A DNA stretch of 44,020 nt from Synechococcaceae cyanobacterium SM2_3_1 (GTDB lineage Bacteria > Cyanobacteriota > Cyanobacteriia > Thermostichales > Thermostichaceae): the NCBI GenBank assembly GCA_012030715.1, contig JAAUUJ010000012.1, forward strand, positions 1-44,020, read 5' to 3'. The translations under genes and the position numbers were made by a program. This document shows positions 24,679-34,965 of this stretch, piece after piece; the stretch's first letter is position 1; the number at the start of each line of letters is the position of its first letter. Under the pieces are notes generated by a model, which ran no database searches, was not told the DNA's origin, and was given only the letters and a program-made list of their open reading frames with translations.

Positions 24679-25824
24679 ATGCACTCTCTGCCCACTGCAT
24701 CTGATGACGCCCCCCGACTCCTGATTGCTGCTAGTGGAACTGGAGGTCATGTCTATCCCGCCTGGGCCACGGCCCAGCAGCTATCCCACTGGCAGGTGGA
24801 ATGGTTAGGGGTCCCAGACCGCATGGAAGCAAAGCTGGTAGCAGGACAGTATCCTTTACACACCGTGTCCATGTCAGGGATCCAGGGGCCTAAAGTGCTG
24901 GCCTGGCCCCGCTCACTGGGACAACTGATCCAGGCGATGCTCCTGATTCGTCACCTGCTGATTCAGGGCAGCTTTCAGGGAGTACTCACCACGGGAGGAT
25001 ACATTGCGGCTCCGGCGATCCTGGCGGCCCGCTCCCTCAATCTGCCTGTAATCCTGCATGAATCCAATGCCATTCCTGGGAAAGTCACTCGCTGGTTGGG
25101 ATCTCTCTGCACAGAGGTGCTGGTAGGTATGCCAGAGGCGGCTGTACGGTTGTCTTTACCCCCATCTCAGGTGGTGGGAACCCCTGTTCGCCAGGAGTTT
25201 TTAGATCCTCATTGTCCCCTGCGACCTCAGCCGCGACTGGAAACTCTTCAGATCCCAGCAGAGGCCCCTCTGATTGCAGTCATTGGAGGCAGTCAGGGAG
25301 CCCGAGGGCTGAATCGCTGGGCTCTAGAGGCAGCCCCCTCCTGGCTGGAGGCTGGGGCCTGGATCGTTCATCTCACGGGCCAAACGGATGCAGATGAGGT
25401 TGCTAAACGCGCCCCTGATCATCCCCATTATTTATGGTTCCCTTTTTGGGCGGATATGGCAGGTTTGCTACAACGAGCCGATTTTGCCGTGAGTCGAGCG
25501 GGCGCGGTTACGTTGGCAGAACTGGCGGTTAGCGGCACCCCAGCCATCCTGGTTCCTTATCCTTATGCCGCCGAAGATCATCAATTTCATAATGCCCAGG
25601 TGGTAGTCCAGCAGGGAGCAGCGGTAGTGTTGCGGGAACAAAATCAGAATCTTGATCAATTCATCAAGACTGGCTTGCAGTGGATCCAGAACCAGAATCT
25701 CTTGCAACAGTATCAACAGCATGTGCAGGCTGATCTGCATCGGCAGGCGGCCCAGAGGTTGGCAATGCGGATCCAGACTCACCTTGACCCGTCATCTTCC
25801 CTCCCAGATGAGAAAAAGACGTAG
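24679..25824 (+). CDS. murG: UDP-GlcNAc:MurNAc-pentapeptide-undecaprenol transferase
   Basis: The protein has 381 residues from the ATG at 24679. MurG adds GlcNAc to lipid I to form lipid II on the inner face of the cytoplasmic membrane. The N-terminal Gly-rich loop is SGTGGHVYPAWA, followed by HESNAIPGKVTRWLG. The C-terminal domain begins with IGGSQGARGLNRW and carries SRAGAVTLAELAVSGTPAILVPYPYAAEDHQ, the UDP-sugar site. It is translated in an overlap with the small acidic gene. No other cell-wall gene is adjacent. Confidence 0.96.
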   Translation: MHSLPTASDDAPRLLIAASGTGGHVYPAWATAQQLSHWQVEWLGVPDRMEAKLVAGQYPLHTVSMSGIQGPKVLAWPRSLGQLIQAMLLIRHLLIQGSFQGVLTTGGYIAAPAILAARSLNLPVILHESNAIPGKVTRWLGSLCTEVLVGMPEAAVRLSLPPSQVVGTPVRQEFLDPHCPLRPQPRLETLQIPAEAPLIAVIGGSQGARGLNRWALEAAPSWLEAGAWIVHLTGQTDADEVAKRAPDHPHYLWFPFWADMAGLLQRADFAVSRAGAVTLAELAVSGTPAILVPYPYAAEDHQFHNAQVVVQQGAAVVLREQNQNLDQFIKTGLQWIQNQNLLQQYQQHVQADLHRQAAQRLAMRIQTHLDPSSSLPDEKKT

Positions 25825-25931
25825 TAGGGGGAACTCCACTGTAAATTCCTGGCGTTTTTGTTCATCTCGTTCTTGGTAGGCATACATTTTTTTATAGAGA
25901 AACCAAGCGGAAGGGAACTCTAGTTTACGTC

Positions 25932-27239
25932 CTATGTGCCCTGACTGTTGCTATAGCTCCCTAACCCCTCAGAAGCTAAAAGATCGGGGATTTTCCTCTC
26001 CAGCTGAGGGAGAAGCCGCACTAAAATCCCTGATCCCAGCAGACAAAACCCCCCACACAACCCTAAAGCAGCTGGAGCTCCCCAGTGCTCCCCCAAATAT
26101 CCCGTCCAGAGGGTGCCAAAGGGAATCATGCCCACAAAGGCCATCGTGTACAGGCTCATGATCCGGCCTCGTTTATCCTCCTCTACATAGGTTTGGAGCC
26201 AGGTGTTGCAGGCTGCGGTTTGCAGGATCAAGGTGGCTCCAATCCCGGCGGTGCTGAGCAGGGACAGCCACAGTATCTGAGAATAGGCAAAGGACAGCAG
26301 ACAGAGGCCCAACAGCCCCTGAGACCAGGCCATGACCGCCCCCAAGCCTGCCACCTGCCGCCGCGTGGCTAGATAGAAGGCTGCGAGCAGAGCGCCACTG
26401 CCGGAGGCAGACATCAACCAGCCCAGTGTCTCGGGACCTCCCCCCAGAACATCGTGAGCCATGATCGGGGCCAGGGTGAGATAAGGCATCCCCATAAAGC
26501 TGGATAACCCCAATCCAATGAACACCGCTCGCATCGGCAGCGATCCACTAGCGTATTGCAGTCCCGCAAGAAAGTCTTGCCAGGGGGTCTTCTGAGAAGG
26601 GAGTCGCGGCAGAGGCGTGAGCTGAATGGCGGCCATCGCTCCCAGGAGCGCCAGATAGCTAAGACAATCCAGGAGATAGCAGATGCCTGCCCCCAGATGG
26701 GCAATGAAGAGCCCGGCCAGGGCCGGACCGATCAGCCGCGCGGCACTGAACATCGAGGAATTGAGGGCAATGGCACTGCTGAGGTGTTCCGAGTCGTTCA
26801 CCAGCTCCACCAGCAGCGTATGGCGAGAGGGAATGTCCACGGCTACGATCAACCCCTGCAGCAAACTGATCAGCAGCAGGAGCGGGACCGTGATCTGTCC
26901 GGTAAGCACCAGCACCGCCAGGACCAGGGCCAGGAGCATTCGTAACAACTGAGTGGCCCAGACCAGCTGGTAACGGCTACAGCGATCCACCCACACCCCC
27001 ACGAACGGAGTCAAGCAAAAGGCCGGAATACGGGTTACAAATCCCACCAATCCCAGGAGCAAGGAGGAATGGGTAAGATCATAAACCACCCACATGGTGG
27101 CCACAAAACTCATCCATAACCCGATCACCGAAAAACTCTGCCCCAAAAAATAAAGCCGGTAATTGCGGCTGGAAAAAGCCCTCAGCCCCCAGCGCAGATC
27201 GGCATAAAGGGTGGAGGCAAACACACGAGGAGGGGTCAT
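25932..27239 (-). CDS. MFS transporter (MFS_3/enterobactin-exporter type)
   Basis: The protein has 435 residues and about twelve membrane helices. The N-terminus LRAFSSRNYRLYFLGQSFSVIGLWM is typical of the MFS_3/TMS group. The loop between helices 2 and 3 contains PFVGVWVDRCSRYQLVW (the D-R motif), and EEDKRGRIMSLYTMAF precedes helix 10. Members export small molecules, including siderophores; the substrate is unknown here. The start is 27 nt after the stop of the binding-protein gene on the same strand. Confidence 0.85.
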   Translation of the reverse strand: MTPPRVFASTLYADLRWGLRAFSSRNYRLYFLGQSFSVIGLWMSFVATMWVVYDLTHSSLLLGLVGFVTRIPAFCLTPFVGVWVDRCSRYQLVWATQLLRMLLALVLAVLVLTGQITVPLLLLISLLQGLIVAVDIPSRHTLLVELVNDSEHLSSAIALNSSMFSAARLIGPALAGLFIAHLGAGICYLLDCLSYLALLGAMAAIQLTPLPRLPSQKTPWQDFLAGLQYASGSLPMRAVFIGLGLSSFMGMPYLTLAPIMAHDVLGGGPETLGWLMSASGSGALLAAFYLATRRQVAGLGAVMAWSQGLLGLCLLSFAYSQILWLSLLSTAGIGATLILQTAACNTWLQTYVEEDKRGRIMSLYTMAFVGMIPFGTLWTGYLGEHWGAPAALGLCGGFCLLGSGILVRLLPQLERKIPDLLASEGLGSYSNSQGT

Positions 27240-27266
27240 AGCAAGTAGCGCAAATGGGGGGCAATG

Positions 27267-28652
27267 TCAGGGGAGGGGCACAAAATCATAGCCCGTACCC
27301 GACAGGGATCCGGGTTGCACCTGGACCAGCACATTCGCCCCATCTCGATCCCCAGAGGGCAAAAGGCGAATCGTACCCGAGGCCCCCGGCAGAGGAGTGA
27401 AACCTTGATTTAAAAACTCCAGTAGCTGTTGACGGCCTGGATCGGGGTTGTTCGTAAGTCCAGATAGCAGGACCTGGGTGGCATCATAGGCCAGGGCAGT
27501 TCGCCAGCTCACCTGTCCTCCCCACTCCTGGGCAGCCCGATTGGCAAAATCACGGTAGGCAGGCACCAGAGGGTGCCAGGGGATCGCCACCACCAGATCC
27601 TGAACGGCTGCTCCCTGTTGGAGAGTGGTAAAGCTGAAGAGGACATCACCTCCCACCATGGCTAGAGGGGAAGCGGCGGCCGCATTGGCACGGGCCACCT
27701 CATGAGCTTGGGGCAGCGGTGGCTCCATGGGGAGCCAGAACCACCACCTCAGCTCCCTGATCGCGCGCCTGCTGCAGGGCATGACTGGCCGAAAAATCAG
27801 CCGCCTCCAGATCCACTTCCGTGATCACCTCTCCCCCCTCAGTGGCCAGGGTGGTGGCAAAGGCGGTACGCAGGCTGGTGCTGTAGTTGCTGGCAGGGGC
27901 ATAGAAAATGGCGACCCGCTTCCGTTGCAGGGTATTGAGAATATAGCGAGCCAGTTGGTCCCTGCCACCTGATCGGTGGGAACCACTCGAAAGATGGCTT
28001 CCCCAAGCGGGCTTAAGGCTGTACTGGTGCTGGTGGAGGAGATCATGGCCACGCCAGCGGCCAGGTAGATGGGGGCAGCGGCCAGCGAGGCTCCACTGGA
28101 ATTGTGGCCAATCACGCCCAAAATCTCGGGTTGGTTGGCAATCGTCGTGGCTACGGCAGCTGCTTGCATAGGATCATCCCCGTCATCAAAGATAGCGATC
28201 TGCAGACGGTTTGCAGGCTGCTGAGCCATGGCCACCCCACGCAAGGTTTCCTGGGCCCGATCCGGATTGCTGGAAATAGGCACCACCACCGCCAGCGTGA
28301 AGGGATTCCCCTGCTGTTGAGCCCGAAGGTTTTGCAGATAGATGCGGCTTTCTGGATCATTGGGCTCGGTGAGCACAATCCCTTGCAGAACAGTTAGCGC
28401 TGCTGCACGGTTTCCGGTCTGGATCAGCGTGGCTGCTGCCTGCTTGGCATCTCTGGCAACGGTAGGGAAGAGCACAGTTTCTCCGCGGCTGGAGAGGATA
28501 TCCTGACGACCGCGAGCAGCTCCCGAGGAGGGAGAGACATCGGGCTGAGGAATCGGGAGCGGTAATCGTCCAGCGCGAAAAAGCTGATATCCGCCTCCAA
28601 TCAGCAGTAGACCCAGCAAAATGTAAACAATCGGTGGTGGTGATTTGGCCAT
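27267..28652 (-). CDS. Leu/Ile/Val-type ABC substrate-binding protein (two frameshifts)
   Basis: The reading frame is broken twice: a G is missing near 27957-27958 and the G-run at 27729-27732 is one too long. Correcting both gives about 461 residues from the ATG at 28652. An N-terminal membrane helix (IVYILLGLLLIGGGYQLF) anchors it outside the cytoplasm. A short TPR-like stretch (AATLIQTGNRAAALTVLQGI) precedes a type I periplasmic-binding domain: FTLAVVVPISSN, GVIGHNSSGASLAAAPIYLAA, MISSTSTSTAL, FRVVPTDQVAGTQLA, then MVGGDVLFSF and ALAYDATQVLL. The ligand is probably an amino acid or similar, by family only. It precedes the MFS gene. Confidence 0.8.
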
Positions 28653-28835
28653 AAAAAACAGGCAAAGCCCCCCAAATCTTATCAAGACTGTAGCGATTCT
28701 TTCCTGAACTGTCCTAAAGAACTTCGAGTTTCTTTTCCCGTCTTTGCCGAAAACTCAGCGACATAAAGTAGTATTGCTCTAATATTGCTTTAACAACGCG
28801 CTGTTGAGTTGGTGGAGCCCAGGAGTTTTATCCCC

Positions 28836-30617
28836 ATGCCTGGTTCAAACGAAAAATCCCGTCGGCCTAAACAAAGCCGCATTCGCCGCCAATTTGATCC
28901 CCGTTCTGTGTTCCCTGACCGCAAGTCAGATGCAACATCGTCTCCACTTTCTGATGCCGCTGAGATCGCCTCCCCCGAGGCATCTAACGCATCTGAAACC
29001 TCTGCTTCATTCGCTGCCGAATCTGCGGAATTAACCTCAAGCTTGAGCCCGCTAGAGAATCTCTCTATACTGCAAGAGTCTTTACCATTCACTGACACCC
29101 CCTCTCCTGCCGCTATGTCCACATCCTCGTCTCCGGATTCCGAGCAGAACAACCCCTCCTCTCAACAGGATGCTTTGCGCCTCAAGCTTGAGAAAGCGGT
29201 TCGGCAACGGCAAGACGTCGAGGCTCAGCTGATCAAGGCTGAAGCAGAATTAGAAACGCGGCAGCAGTCCAACGCTCAATTGCAGGGGGAGGTTGCTCAA
29301 CTGAAAACTCAACTGGCCAAAGCTGAACAACAGGCCAAGAAGCGCCACTCTGCAGTCAAGAAAGAGACCGCCAGCTCAGACGCAACCCTGCAGAAGGAGA
29401 AGCAATCCTGGGAAGCAGCTCTGGCGGAGAGAGAACAACGGATCGCGACTCTGCAGGCCCGTTTAGCCGAATGGGAAATGCAGCAAGATCAGGCCCTGAG
29501 TGCTGCCGAGTCTCCAGTGATTGAGGAGGTCAAGGCCACCAACCGGACGTTACAGGCTCGGGTTTCAGAACTGGAGGCCCAGGTGTCCGCCCGACAGAAA
29601 CTCAATGAGCGGCAACGGACAGATATTGAATCTCTTCAGGCTCAACTGGAACAACAGCAGCTTTCCCTGGCTCAAGAACGTCGGCAGTGGGAACAGCAGC
29701 AGCAGGAATGGCAGGCCCGTCTGCTAGAAGCCCAGGATCTGGCCCAGAAGCGGATTGATATGTTGCAGCGATTTAAGGCTGAGCTATCCCTGGCCCGCAC
29801 CCAGATTGCTGAAAGCCAGCAAGAACTCAGCCAGTTGAACAATCTTTACACCTCCCAGCAGGCGGCCTGGCAGGAGCAACGGGAGCATCTGGAAGCACGG
29901 CTGGCAGGGTATGCCGAAACGGAAGCGGAAACCGGACAGCGCTGGCAGGAGGAACGGCATCTCTACGAAGATCAAATTCAGGCCCTCAATGCCCAACTGC
30001 AAGACATCCACCACCACTATCAGCAGCAACAACATCAGGCTGAGCAACAACAACAAGAACAGCAGGCTCTGGTCCAGCAACTCAACCAGGCAGGAGAGCG
30101 TTGCCGACTGCTACAGCAAACTCAGGAGAATCTGGCTACGCAGTACAACCAAGCTCAAAGTCGAGTAGAGGAACTGCAACAGCTCACTGAAAATCTGCAG
30201 GTGAGGCTGCAGGAGTATGAAGATCTGCTGCCGGATCTGCTCACTGCCCAGGATCGACTTCGGGATCTGGAGGATCAGAAACAACTGTTGGAAGACACTC
30301 TAGCGGAACGGTCTCATGAGCTGCAATCCCAATCTGCCTTTGTGGCCGAGAAGAATGCAGAAATGCAGCTACTGAGGGACAAGATCAGTGAGCAGCAGCA
30401 GCACAATTTACGGTTGAAGGCAGCGCTCGAACGTAGCATCAATCGTGGTGAGACCCCCAAGGAAGAGGAATCCCATCTACCCCTCGCTCACTACGCCAGC
30501 ATTGGGGCTTCTGCGCAGGTGATCACCCCTGTTGCGGCTAACCATCGGCCCATTACTCCTCGGGCTCGAAAGAAAAAGCCGATTGATCTGCCCAACTTTT
30601 TACGTTCTCATGTTTGA
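28836..30617 (+). CDS. Long coiled-coil protein, Gln/Glu-rich
   Basis: The protein has 593 residues from the ATG at 28836, with AGGAG ten bases upstream; a GTG at 28809 is less likely. Residues 1-120 are basic then Ser/Ala/Pro-rich and probably disordered. Residues about 120-545 form an almost uninterrupted coiled coil rich in Gln, Glu, Leu and Ala. The C-terminus is basic and ends KKKPIDLPNFLRSHV, which may be a binding or targeting motif. The layout recalls the filament-forming coiled-coil-rich proteins of cyanobacteria (such as CypS or Slr1301, from memory). Identity is uncertain, since coiled coils look alike. The stop codon overlaps the region just before the carboxypeptidase gene. Confidence 0.8.
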   Translation: MPGSNEKSRRPKQSRIRRQFDPRSVFPDRKSDATSSPLSDAAEIASPEASNASETSASFAAESAELTSSLSPLENLSILQESLPFTDTPSPAAMSTSSSPDSEQNNPSSQQDALRLKLEKAVRQRQDVEAQLIKAEAELETRQQSNAQLQGEVAQLKTQLAKAEQQAKKRHSAVKKETASSDATLQKEKQSWEAALAEREQRIATLQARLAEWEMQQDQALSAAESPVIEEVKATNRTLQARVSELEAQVSARQKLNERQRTDIESLQAQLEQQQLSLAQERRQWEQQQQEWQARLLEAQDLAQKRIDMLQRFKAELSLARTQIAESQQELSQLNNLYTSQQAAWQEQREHLEARLAGYAETEAETGQRWQEERHLYEDQIQALNAQLQDIHHHYQQQQHQAEQQQQEQQALVQQLNQAGERCRLLQQTQENLATQYNQAQSRVEELQQLTENLQVRLQEYEDLLPDLLTAQDRLRDLEDQKQLLEDTLAERSHELQSQSAFVAEKNAEMQLLRDKISEQQQHNLRLKAALERSINRGETPKEEESHLPLAHYASIGASAQVITPVAANHRPITPRARKKKPIDLPNFLRSHV

Positions 30618-30634
30618 GGTTAGATGTTCCCTTC

Positions 30635-32157
30635 ATGGTCATGCTTGCATCCCCTGAGGCCACGCTTCAGGATCTGAAATCTCGTCTCCTCCAGGTTCAA
30701 GATCTTAAGGCTGCTGCCGCTGTCCTGGAGTGGGATCAGTCTACCTACATGCCCACTGAAGGGGCCCCTGCACGGGCTAGGCAACTGGCGACCCTCTGTC
30801 ACCTTTCCCACAGTCTGCTTATTGATCCAGAGCTTGGACACCACCTGGAGATCCTGGAGGCCCACCTGGAGCAGTTCACGCCTGAAGATGCCTGTCTGAT
30901 CCAGATCACTCGCCGTGATTATGAGCGGGCCATGCGGGTGCCTGCCGACTTCATGGCTCAATTTCGACAGCAGCAGGCCACCACCTATGCGATCTGGGTC
31001 GAGGCACGGGCGAAGCACAATTTTGCTCTCGTGCAACCTCACTTGCAAAAGATTCTGGAGATGAGTCGGCAGCTGGCCAGCTATCATCCTCAGCAGGAGA
31101 GCATTGCGGATCCCTTGATTGATATGTGGGATCCGGGCATGACCGCTAACCAAATTCGCACGCTATTTCAACAGTTGCGTCAGGAACTGGTCCCTCTCGT
31201 TCAGAAGGTGGTGGCCCAGCCCTTCATTGATGACCGTTGCCTGAAGCAGGATTTTCCTGAGGCTGATCAACTGAGCTTTGCCCTGCAGGTGGCCCAGGAT
31301 TACGGTTACGATCTGGATCGAGGTCGCCAGGATCTCACCCATCATCCCTTCATGATCAAGTTTTCTCAGGGGGATGTACGCATTACTACTCGTGTGCAGC
31401 GACAGGATCTGGGGGAAGCACTTTTCTGTACGCTACATGAAACCGGACATGCCCTTTACGAACTGGGAATCGCCCCCTCTTTAGAAGGAACGCCGCTGAA
31501 CGAAGGCATTTCCGCCGGAGTGCATGAGAGTCAGTCTCGCCTCTGGGAAAACCTGGTGGGGCGCAGCCGTCCTTTTTGGCAGCACTACTATCCCAAGCTG
31601 CAGTCTGTTTTCCCTACCCAGCTGCGATCGGTACCTCTGGAGACGTTTTATCGCGCCATTAACAAAGTTCAGCCCTCCCTGATCCGCACGGATGCGGATG
31701 AGCTCACCTACAACCTGCATGTGATGGTCCGCTTTGATCTGGAGCTGGATCTGTTGGAGGGACGACTGGAGGTGAAAGATTTACCAGAGGCCTGGAATGC
31801 TCGCTATCAAGCGGACTTTGGTCTGGCACCTGCCCATGATGGGGTGGGAGTCCTGCAGGATGTTCACTGGTATACCAGCCAGATCGGGGGCGTGTTTCAG
31901 GGCTATACCCTCGGGAATCTGATGGCAGCTCAGTTTTTTGAAGCCGCCCAGTGGTCACATCCTGAAATTCCTGAAGAGATCCAGCAGGGCTATTTCGGTA
32001 CACTGCACCAGTGGCTGAAAATAATCTCTATCAACATGGACGCAAGTATACCGCCAACGAGATCCTGGAACAAGCGACAGGCATGCCGCTCAGTATTAAG
32101 CCTTATCTGCACTACATCCGTCGCAAGTTTGGGGAGTTATACGATCTGGGGGAGTGA
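30635..32157 (+). CDS. M32 (Taq-type) metallocarboxypeptidase (one frameshift)
   Basis: The zinc motif HETGH (LHETGHALYELGI) with the downstream Glu (GISAGVHESQSRLWENLVGR) marks family M32. DPLIDMWDPGMTANQIRTLF and VQPSLIRTDADELTYNLHVM are also typical. The A-run at 32018-32021 is one base short; adding an A restores the standard C-terminus (NNLYQHGRKYTANEILEQA then HYIRRKFGELYDLG) and ends the gene at 32157 with about 507 residues, the family length. Without the repair the frame runs on to 32188 with unrelated residues. The ATG at 30635 or 30641 is the start. It is a cytoplasmic peptidase of broad specificity, 17 nt after the coiled-coil gene. Confidence 0.9.
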
Positions 32158-32171
32158 GATCTTGCTCTTCT

Positions 32172-32639
32172 CTACAAGGTTTTTATAAACCTGATCTGTC
32201 CATCTTCAAGATAACCATCTTCAATCCAGCCCAGATGCTTATAAAACCCAATCGCCCGCAGGTGAGGTTCTGATCCAGTCGATAACCAAGCCTGCTGCGC
32301 TCCAGCCTGACGCAAGCCCTCCTCTGCCGCCTGCATCAATGCCCTGCCGATCCCCTGCCCTACAAATTCAGGTTTGACGAAACAGGCAAAAATATAGCCC
32401 TCCGAGATCTGAGCCATGGTGAATCCTACAGGCTTCCCAGACACCTCCGCCAGAGTGGTCATGTAATCTCCGCATTGGATCATATCCACCACCGTCTCCG
32501 GGGTGATCCCTAGCTCCGCTAGTTCCTCACGGGATTGGTGGTTTTCGATCACCGAGCAACGGATCTCAAACAAAGACTCGACATCGGCGATCTCTGCCGG
32601 ACGTAGCTTCCAGATCCAGGGATCCTGAACCTTGATCAC
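32172..32639 (-). CDS. GNAT-family N-acetyltransferase
   Basis: The protein has 155 residues with a GTG start that overlaps the stop codon of the upstream Uma2 gene. The acetyl-CoA pyrophosphate loop is FVGQGIGRALMQAAEEGL, preceded by the strand GYIFACFVKPEF and followed by LSTGSEPHLRAIGFYKHLGW. The acceptor is unknown. It is translationally coupled to the Uma2 nuclease gene. Confidence 0.88.
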   Translation of the reverse strand: MIKVQDPWIWKLRPAEIADVESLFEIRCSVIENHQSREELAELGITPETVVDMIQCGDYMTTLAEVSGKPVGFTMAQISEGYIFACFVKPEFVGQGIGRALMQAAEEGLRQAGAQQAWLSTGSEPHLRAIGFYKHLGWIEDGYLEDGQIRFIKTL

Positions 32640-33229
32640 TGTTGAGACTCGGTCGACTGAAATTCAATATTTTCATAAAGATCACGAATGTCGATCTGAA
32701 TACCCAGCCCTTTCAAGGATAAAGTGACTTCCGGATCTTCATACTCAGAAAATAACCACTGGGATGAGCTTGTTCTGACGTAGTGCTCTACATGGATACG
32801 ATACTGATCGATGAGAAGATAATCATAAAAATGAGCAATGGTGCGGTAGGCCGTGAATTTCTCCCCTCGATCATAATCCTGGGTGGATCGGGACAACACC
32901 TCAGCCAGTAAACAGGGATTGGTCAGGGTATCGGTGCGTCCTGACTGCAACTGTAAAGGTTTTTCCACAACCATTACATCGGGATAGGTGTAGAGATTGC
33001 GCTGAGGAATCCAGAGTCGTTGATCAGCCGCAAGCACTCGGTAGGTCTGACCCCGCAAAGCTGATTTGAGAAGCGAGGCTAGATTGAGCACAATTTCATT
33101 ATGATCAGGTGTGCCACCCGTCATGGGAACAATAGTTCCATCACGATATTCGTTACGAACCTCAGAATTCAACTCTAATTCAAGATAGTTTTCAGGAGTC
33201 CAGATGGCTGGATCAAGGGCTCGTGTCAT
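32636..33229 (-). CDS. Uma2-family (DUF820) PD-(D/E)XK nuclease-like protein
   Basis: The protein has 197 residues from the ATG at 33229. The sequence WTPENYLELELNSEVRNEYRDG, then TGGTPDHNEIVLNLASLL, YPDVMVV and LLAEVLSRSTQDYDRGEK, matches the Uma2 family, which is greatly expanded in cyanobacteria. The Asp of YPDVMVV and the Glu of AEVLS form the predicted restriction-like active site. The cellular role of the family is not known. Confidence 0.9.
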   Translation of the reverse strand: MTRALDPAIWTPENYLELELNSEVRNEYRDGTIVPMTGGTPDHNEIVLNLASLLKSALRGQTYRVLAADQRLWIPQRNLYTYPDVMVVEKPLQLQSGRTDTLTNPCLLAEVLSRSTQDYDRGEKFTAYRTIAHFYDYLLIDQYRIHVEHYVRTSSSQWLFSEYEDPEVTLSLKGLGIQIDIRDLYENIEFQSTESQQ

Positions 33230-33269
33230 GGTCAGAGAAGCAGAAAAGGGGCCTGATCGTGAACCCAAG

Positions 33270-34466
33270 CTACCACAGGATGCCCGTACGGATATCCCGC
33301 ATCGCTCCCAGGTAGTCAGCCACCTGCTGCAACGTCGCCGTCACCTCAGTCACCAGCTGATCACAGTCCAGGGCAAGCGTTCCCTCCATGGCTTGCTTGA
33401 GGGTGGGATCCGCACCTGCCAGTTCTGGGAGTTTCAATCCCTGTTCATACAGCTCCCGTTCTAACCGGAACCGATTTTCACGGTCACGGGTTTTGGATAA
33501 ATCCTGAGTCAACTTCACAAACTTGCGCAGTCCTACCGCCAGTGGTTCCCCTACAGTGGGACACACCGGAGCTGCATAGCCCCCTGCCGCTGATCCCCCA
33601 CCAGAGGGTGCTGATAAACTTGCGCCAAGTTCAGATGACTGAGAGCGACTGTCCAGGGTCGAAAGACTGCGGGAAAGCCTTGTCACACCCCTGACCGACA
33701 GATCAGCAATTTGACTTCCCTCGATCACGGAGATGAACAGGACCTCAGGAGTATCCATCGGCTCCAGAGAAAAAGTCGGTCGATCCCCCTCACCCGCTCC
33801 CGAACTTGGCCGTGAAATAGCCAGACGATCAGGAAGATCCATGGACTGGATGGCAGCGGTTGGCCGTGCAGACCTGTTGTCCATCAAACCCTGGATGAGG
33901 GGATTGGGCAAATTCGCCGGTTGCAGGGGTAAAGCGGTACCCAGATCTTCAAAACCTCCGGAAGGATTGGATCGCTGACTTGCCCCAATCGAGAGAATGG
34001 CATCGATCTGATTAGCAATGGAGGGAGATTCTACCGTTGATCCTGGAAGGATCTCACTGGGAATCGGTAAGGACTCCAACCCACCTGAGGTAAAGTGATC
34101 TACCGCGTTGAGAACGCCCGTAATGGTCGCCGGATCGATTCCAGAAGGAAACAGTTCTGAAGGAATACTGACCGGGGGAGGCAGAGTAGACATATCTCCA
34201 GTCAGGTTCCCTCCGCTACCCGAATCAAGAGTTGCGGGCATGCTCATGGGGGGAGGCACAGCAGCAGGAGCATCTCCATTGATCGCGTGACCCGACTCAG
34301 ATGAAGATCCATGACCAGGTAACTGGGGTCCTGACAAAGTTGACTGCGGTCTTGAGAGGTCCATCCGTTGAGCCAGTAAAACCGAACTCTGAGCCGGAGC
34401 AATAGCCGTTGAACCCATGTCTGCGATTGCCAAGGTCAGCGCTAAAGGCAGAACACCCTCAACCAT
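33270..34466 (-). CDS. Secreted low-complexity protein with helical C-terminus
   Basis: The protein has 398 residues. A signal peptide (VEGVLPLALTLAIADMGSTA ... APAQS) suggests export. Residues about 30-290 are rich in Pro, Ser, Gly and Leu with irregular repeats of PPPMSMPAT/PPPVSIPSE type. The last 95 residues form a helical domain (VGLRKFVKLTQDLSKTRDRE, FRLERELYEQGLKL, LDCDQLVTEVTATLQQVADY). It contains two Cys (CPTVGEP and ALDCDQ), possibly a disulfide. I recognise no family. It ends 40 nt upstream of the Uma2 start and is divergent from the DUF309 gene. Confidence 0.65.
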   Translation of the reverse strand: MVEGVLPLALTLAIADMGSTAIAPAQSSVLLAQRMDLSRPQSTLSGPQLPGHGSSSESGHAINGDAPAAVPPPMSMPATLDSGSGGNLTGDMSTLPPPVSIPSELFPSGIDPATITGVLNAVDHFTSGGLESLPIPSEILPGSTVESPSIANQIDAILSIGASQRSNPSGGFEDLGTALPLQPANLPNPLIQGLMDNRSARPTAAIQSMDLPDRLAISRPSSGAGEGDRPTFSLEPMDTPEVLFISVIEGSQIADLSVRGVTRLSRSLSTLDSRSQSSELGASLSAPSGGGSAAGGYAAPVCPTVGEPLAVGLRKFVKLTQDLSKTRDRENRFRLERELYEQGLKLPELAGADPTLKQAMEGTLALDCDQLVTEVTATLQQVADYLGAMRDIRTGILW

Positions 34467-34584
34467 GATCCGAATCCTGTATTCTTACGAAGATACAATA
34501 TTTCGAGTCTACAGCAGTCAGGGAAGCAACCTTGGTAACTTATGATCTGGATAGTGTGATCATGTCAGGGTTCGGTGACAGGTG

Positions 34585-34965
34585 ATGCAAGACTCTGACT
34601 TCCTCAAATGTGCTGTGGATCAGTTTAATGCTGCTGAATACTACGCCTGCCACGATACGCTGGAAGCCTTGTGGACCGAAGCATTGGATCCGGAACGTCG
34701 GTTTTATCAGGGCCTGTTGCAGGCCGCAGTCGCCTATTATCATCTGGAGCGGGGAAACTGGCGCGGAGCCGTTCTTTTGCTGGGGGAGAGCATTGCCAAG
34801 TTAGAGGATTACTGCCCCACCTTTGCCCACCTTAATGTGGAAGCTCTGGTGGAGGAGAATCAGCAAAATCTTACCCAATTGCAGAATCTGGGACCCGATC
34901 AGCTGTCTGCTTTAACAGAATCCCCTCGCCCCCTTTGGCACTGGAGACCCCATGAATCAGACTGA
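34585..34965 (+). CDS. DUF309-family protein
   Basis: The protein has 126 residues from the ATG at 34585 (a GTG one codon earlier is possible). FNAAEYYACHDTLEALWTEA and RRFYQGLLQAAVAYYHLERG are the diagnostic segments of DUF309, a small helical family with a conserved H-x-x-x-E-x-x-W motif, found in cyanobacteria and other bacteria. Function unknown. Confidence 0.92.
   Translation: MQDSDFLKCAVDQFNAAEYYACHDTLEALWTEALDPERRFYQGLLQAAVAYYHLERGNWRGAVLLLGESIAKLEDYCPTFAHLNVEALVEENQQNLTQLQNLGPDQLSALTESPRPLWHWRPHESD

Noticed and set aside
29500-30200. CAG/CAA-rich repetitive stretch as a tandem repeat or CRISPR
   Set aside because: It encodes Gln-rich coiled coil, with no regular repeat unit or spacers.
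30620-31153. 177-codon antisense frame in the M32 carboxypeptidase gene
   Set aside because: It is a shadow of the conserved sense gene with no independent signal.
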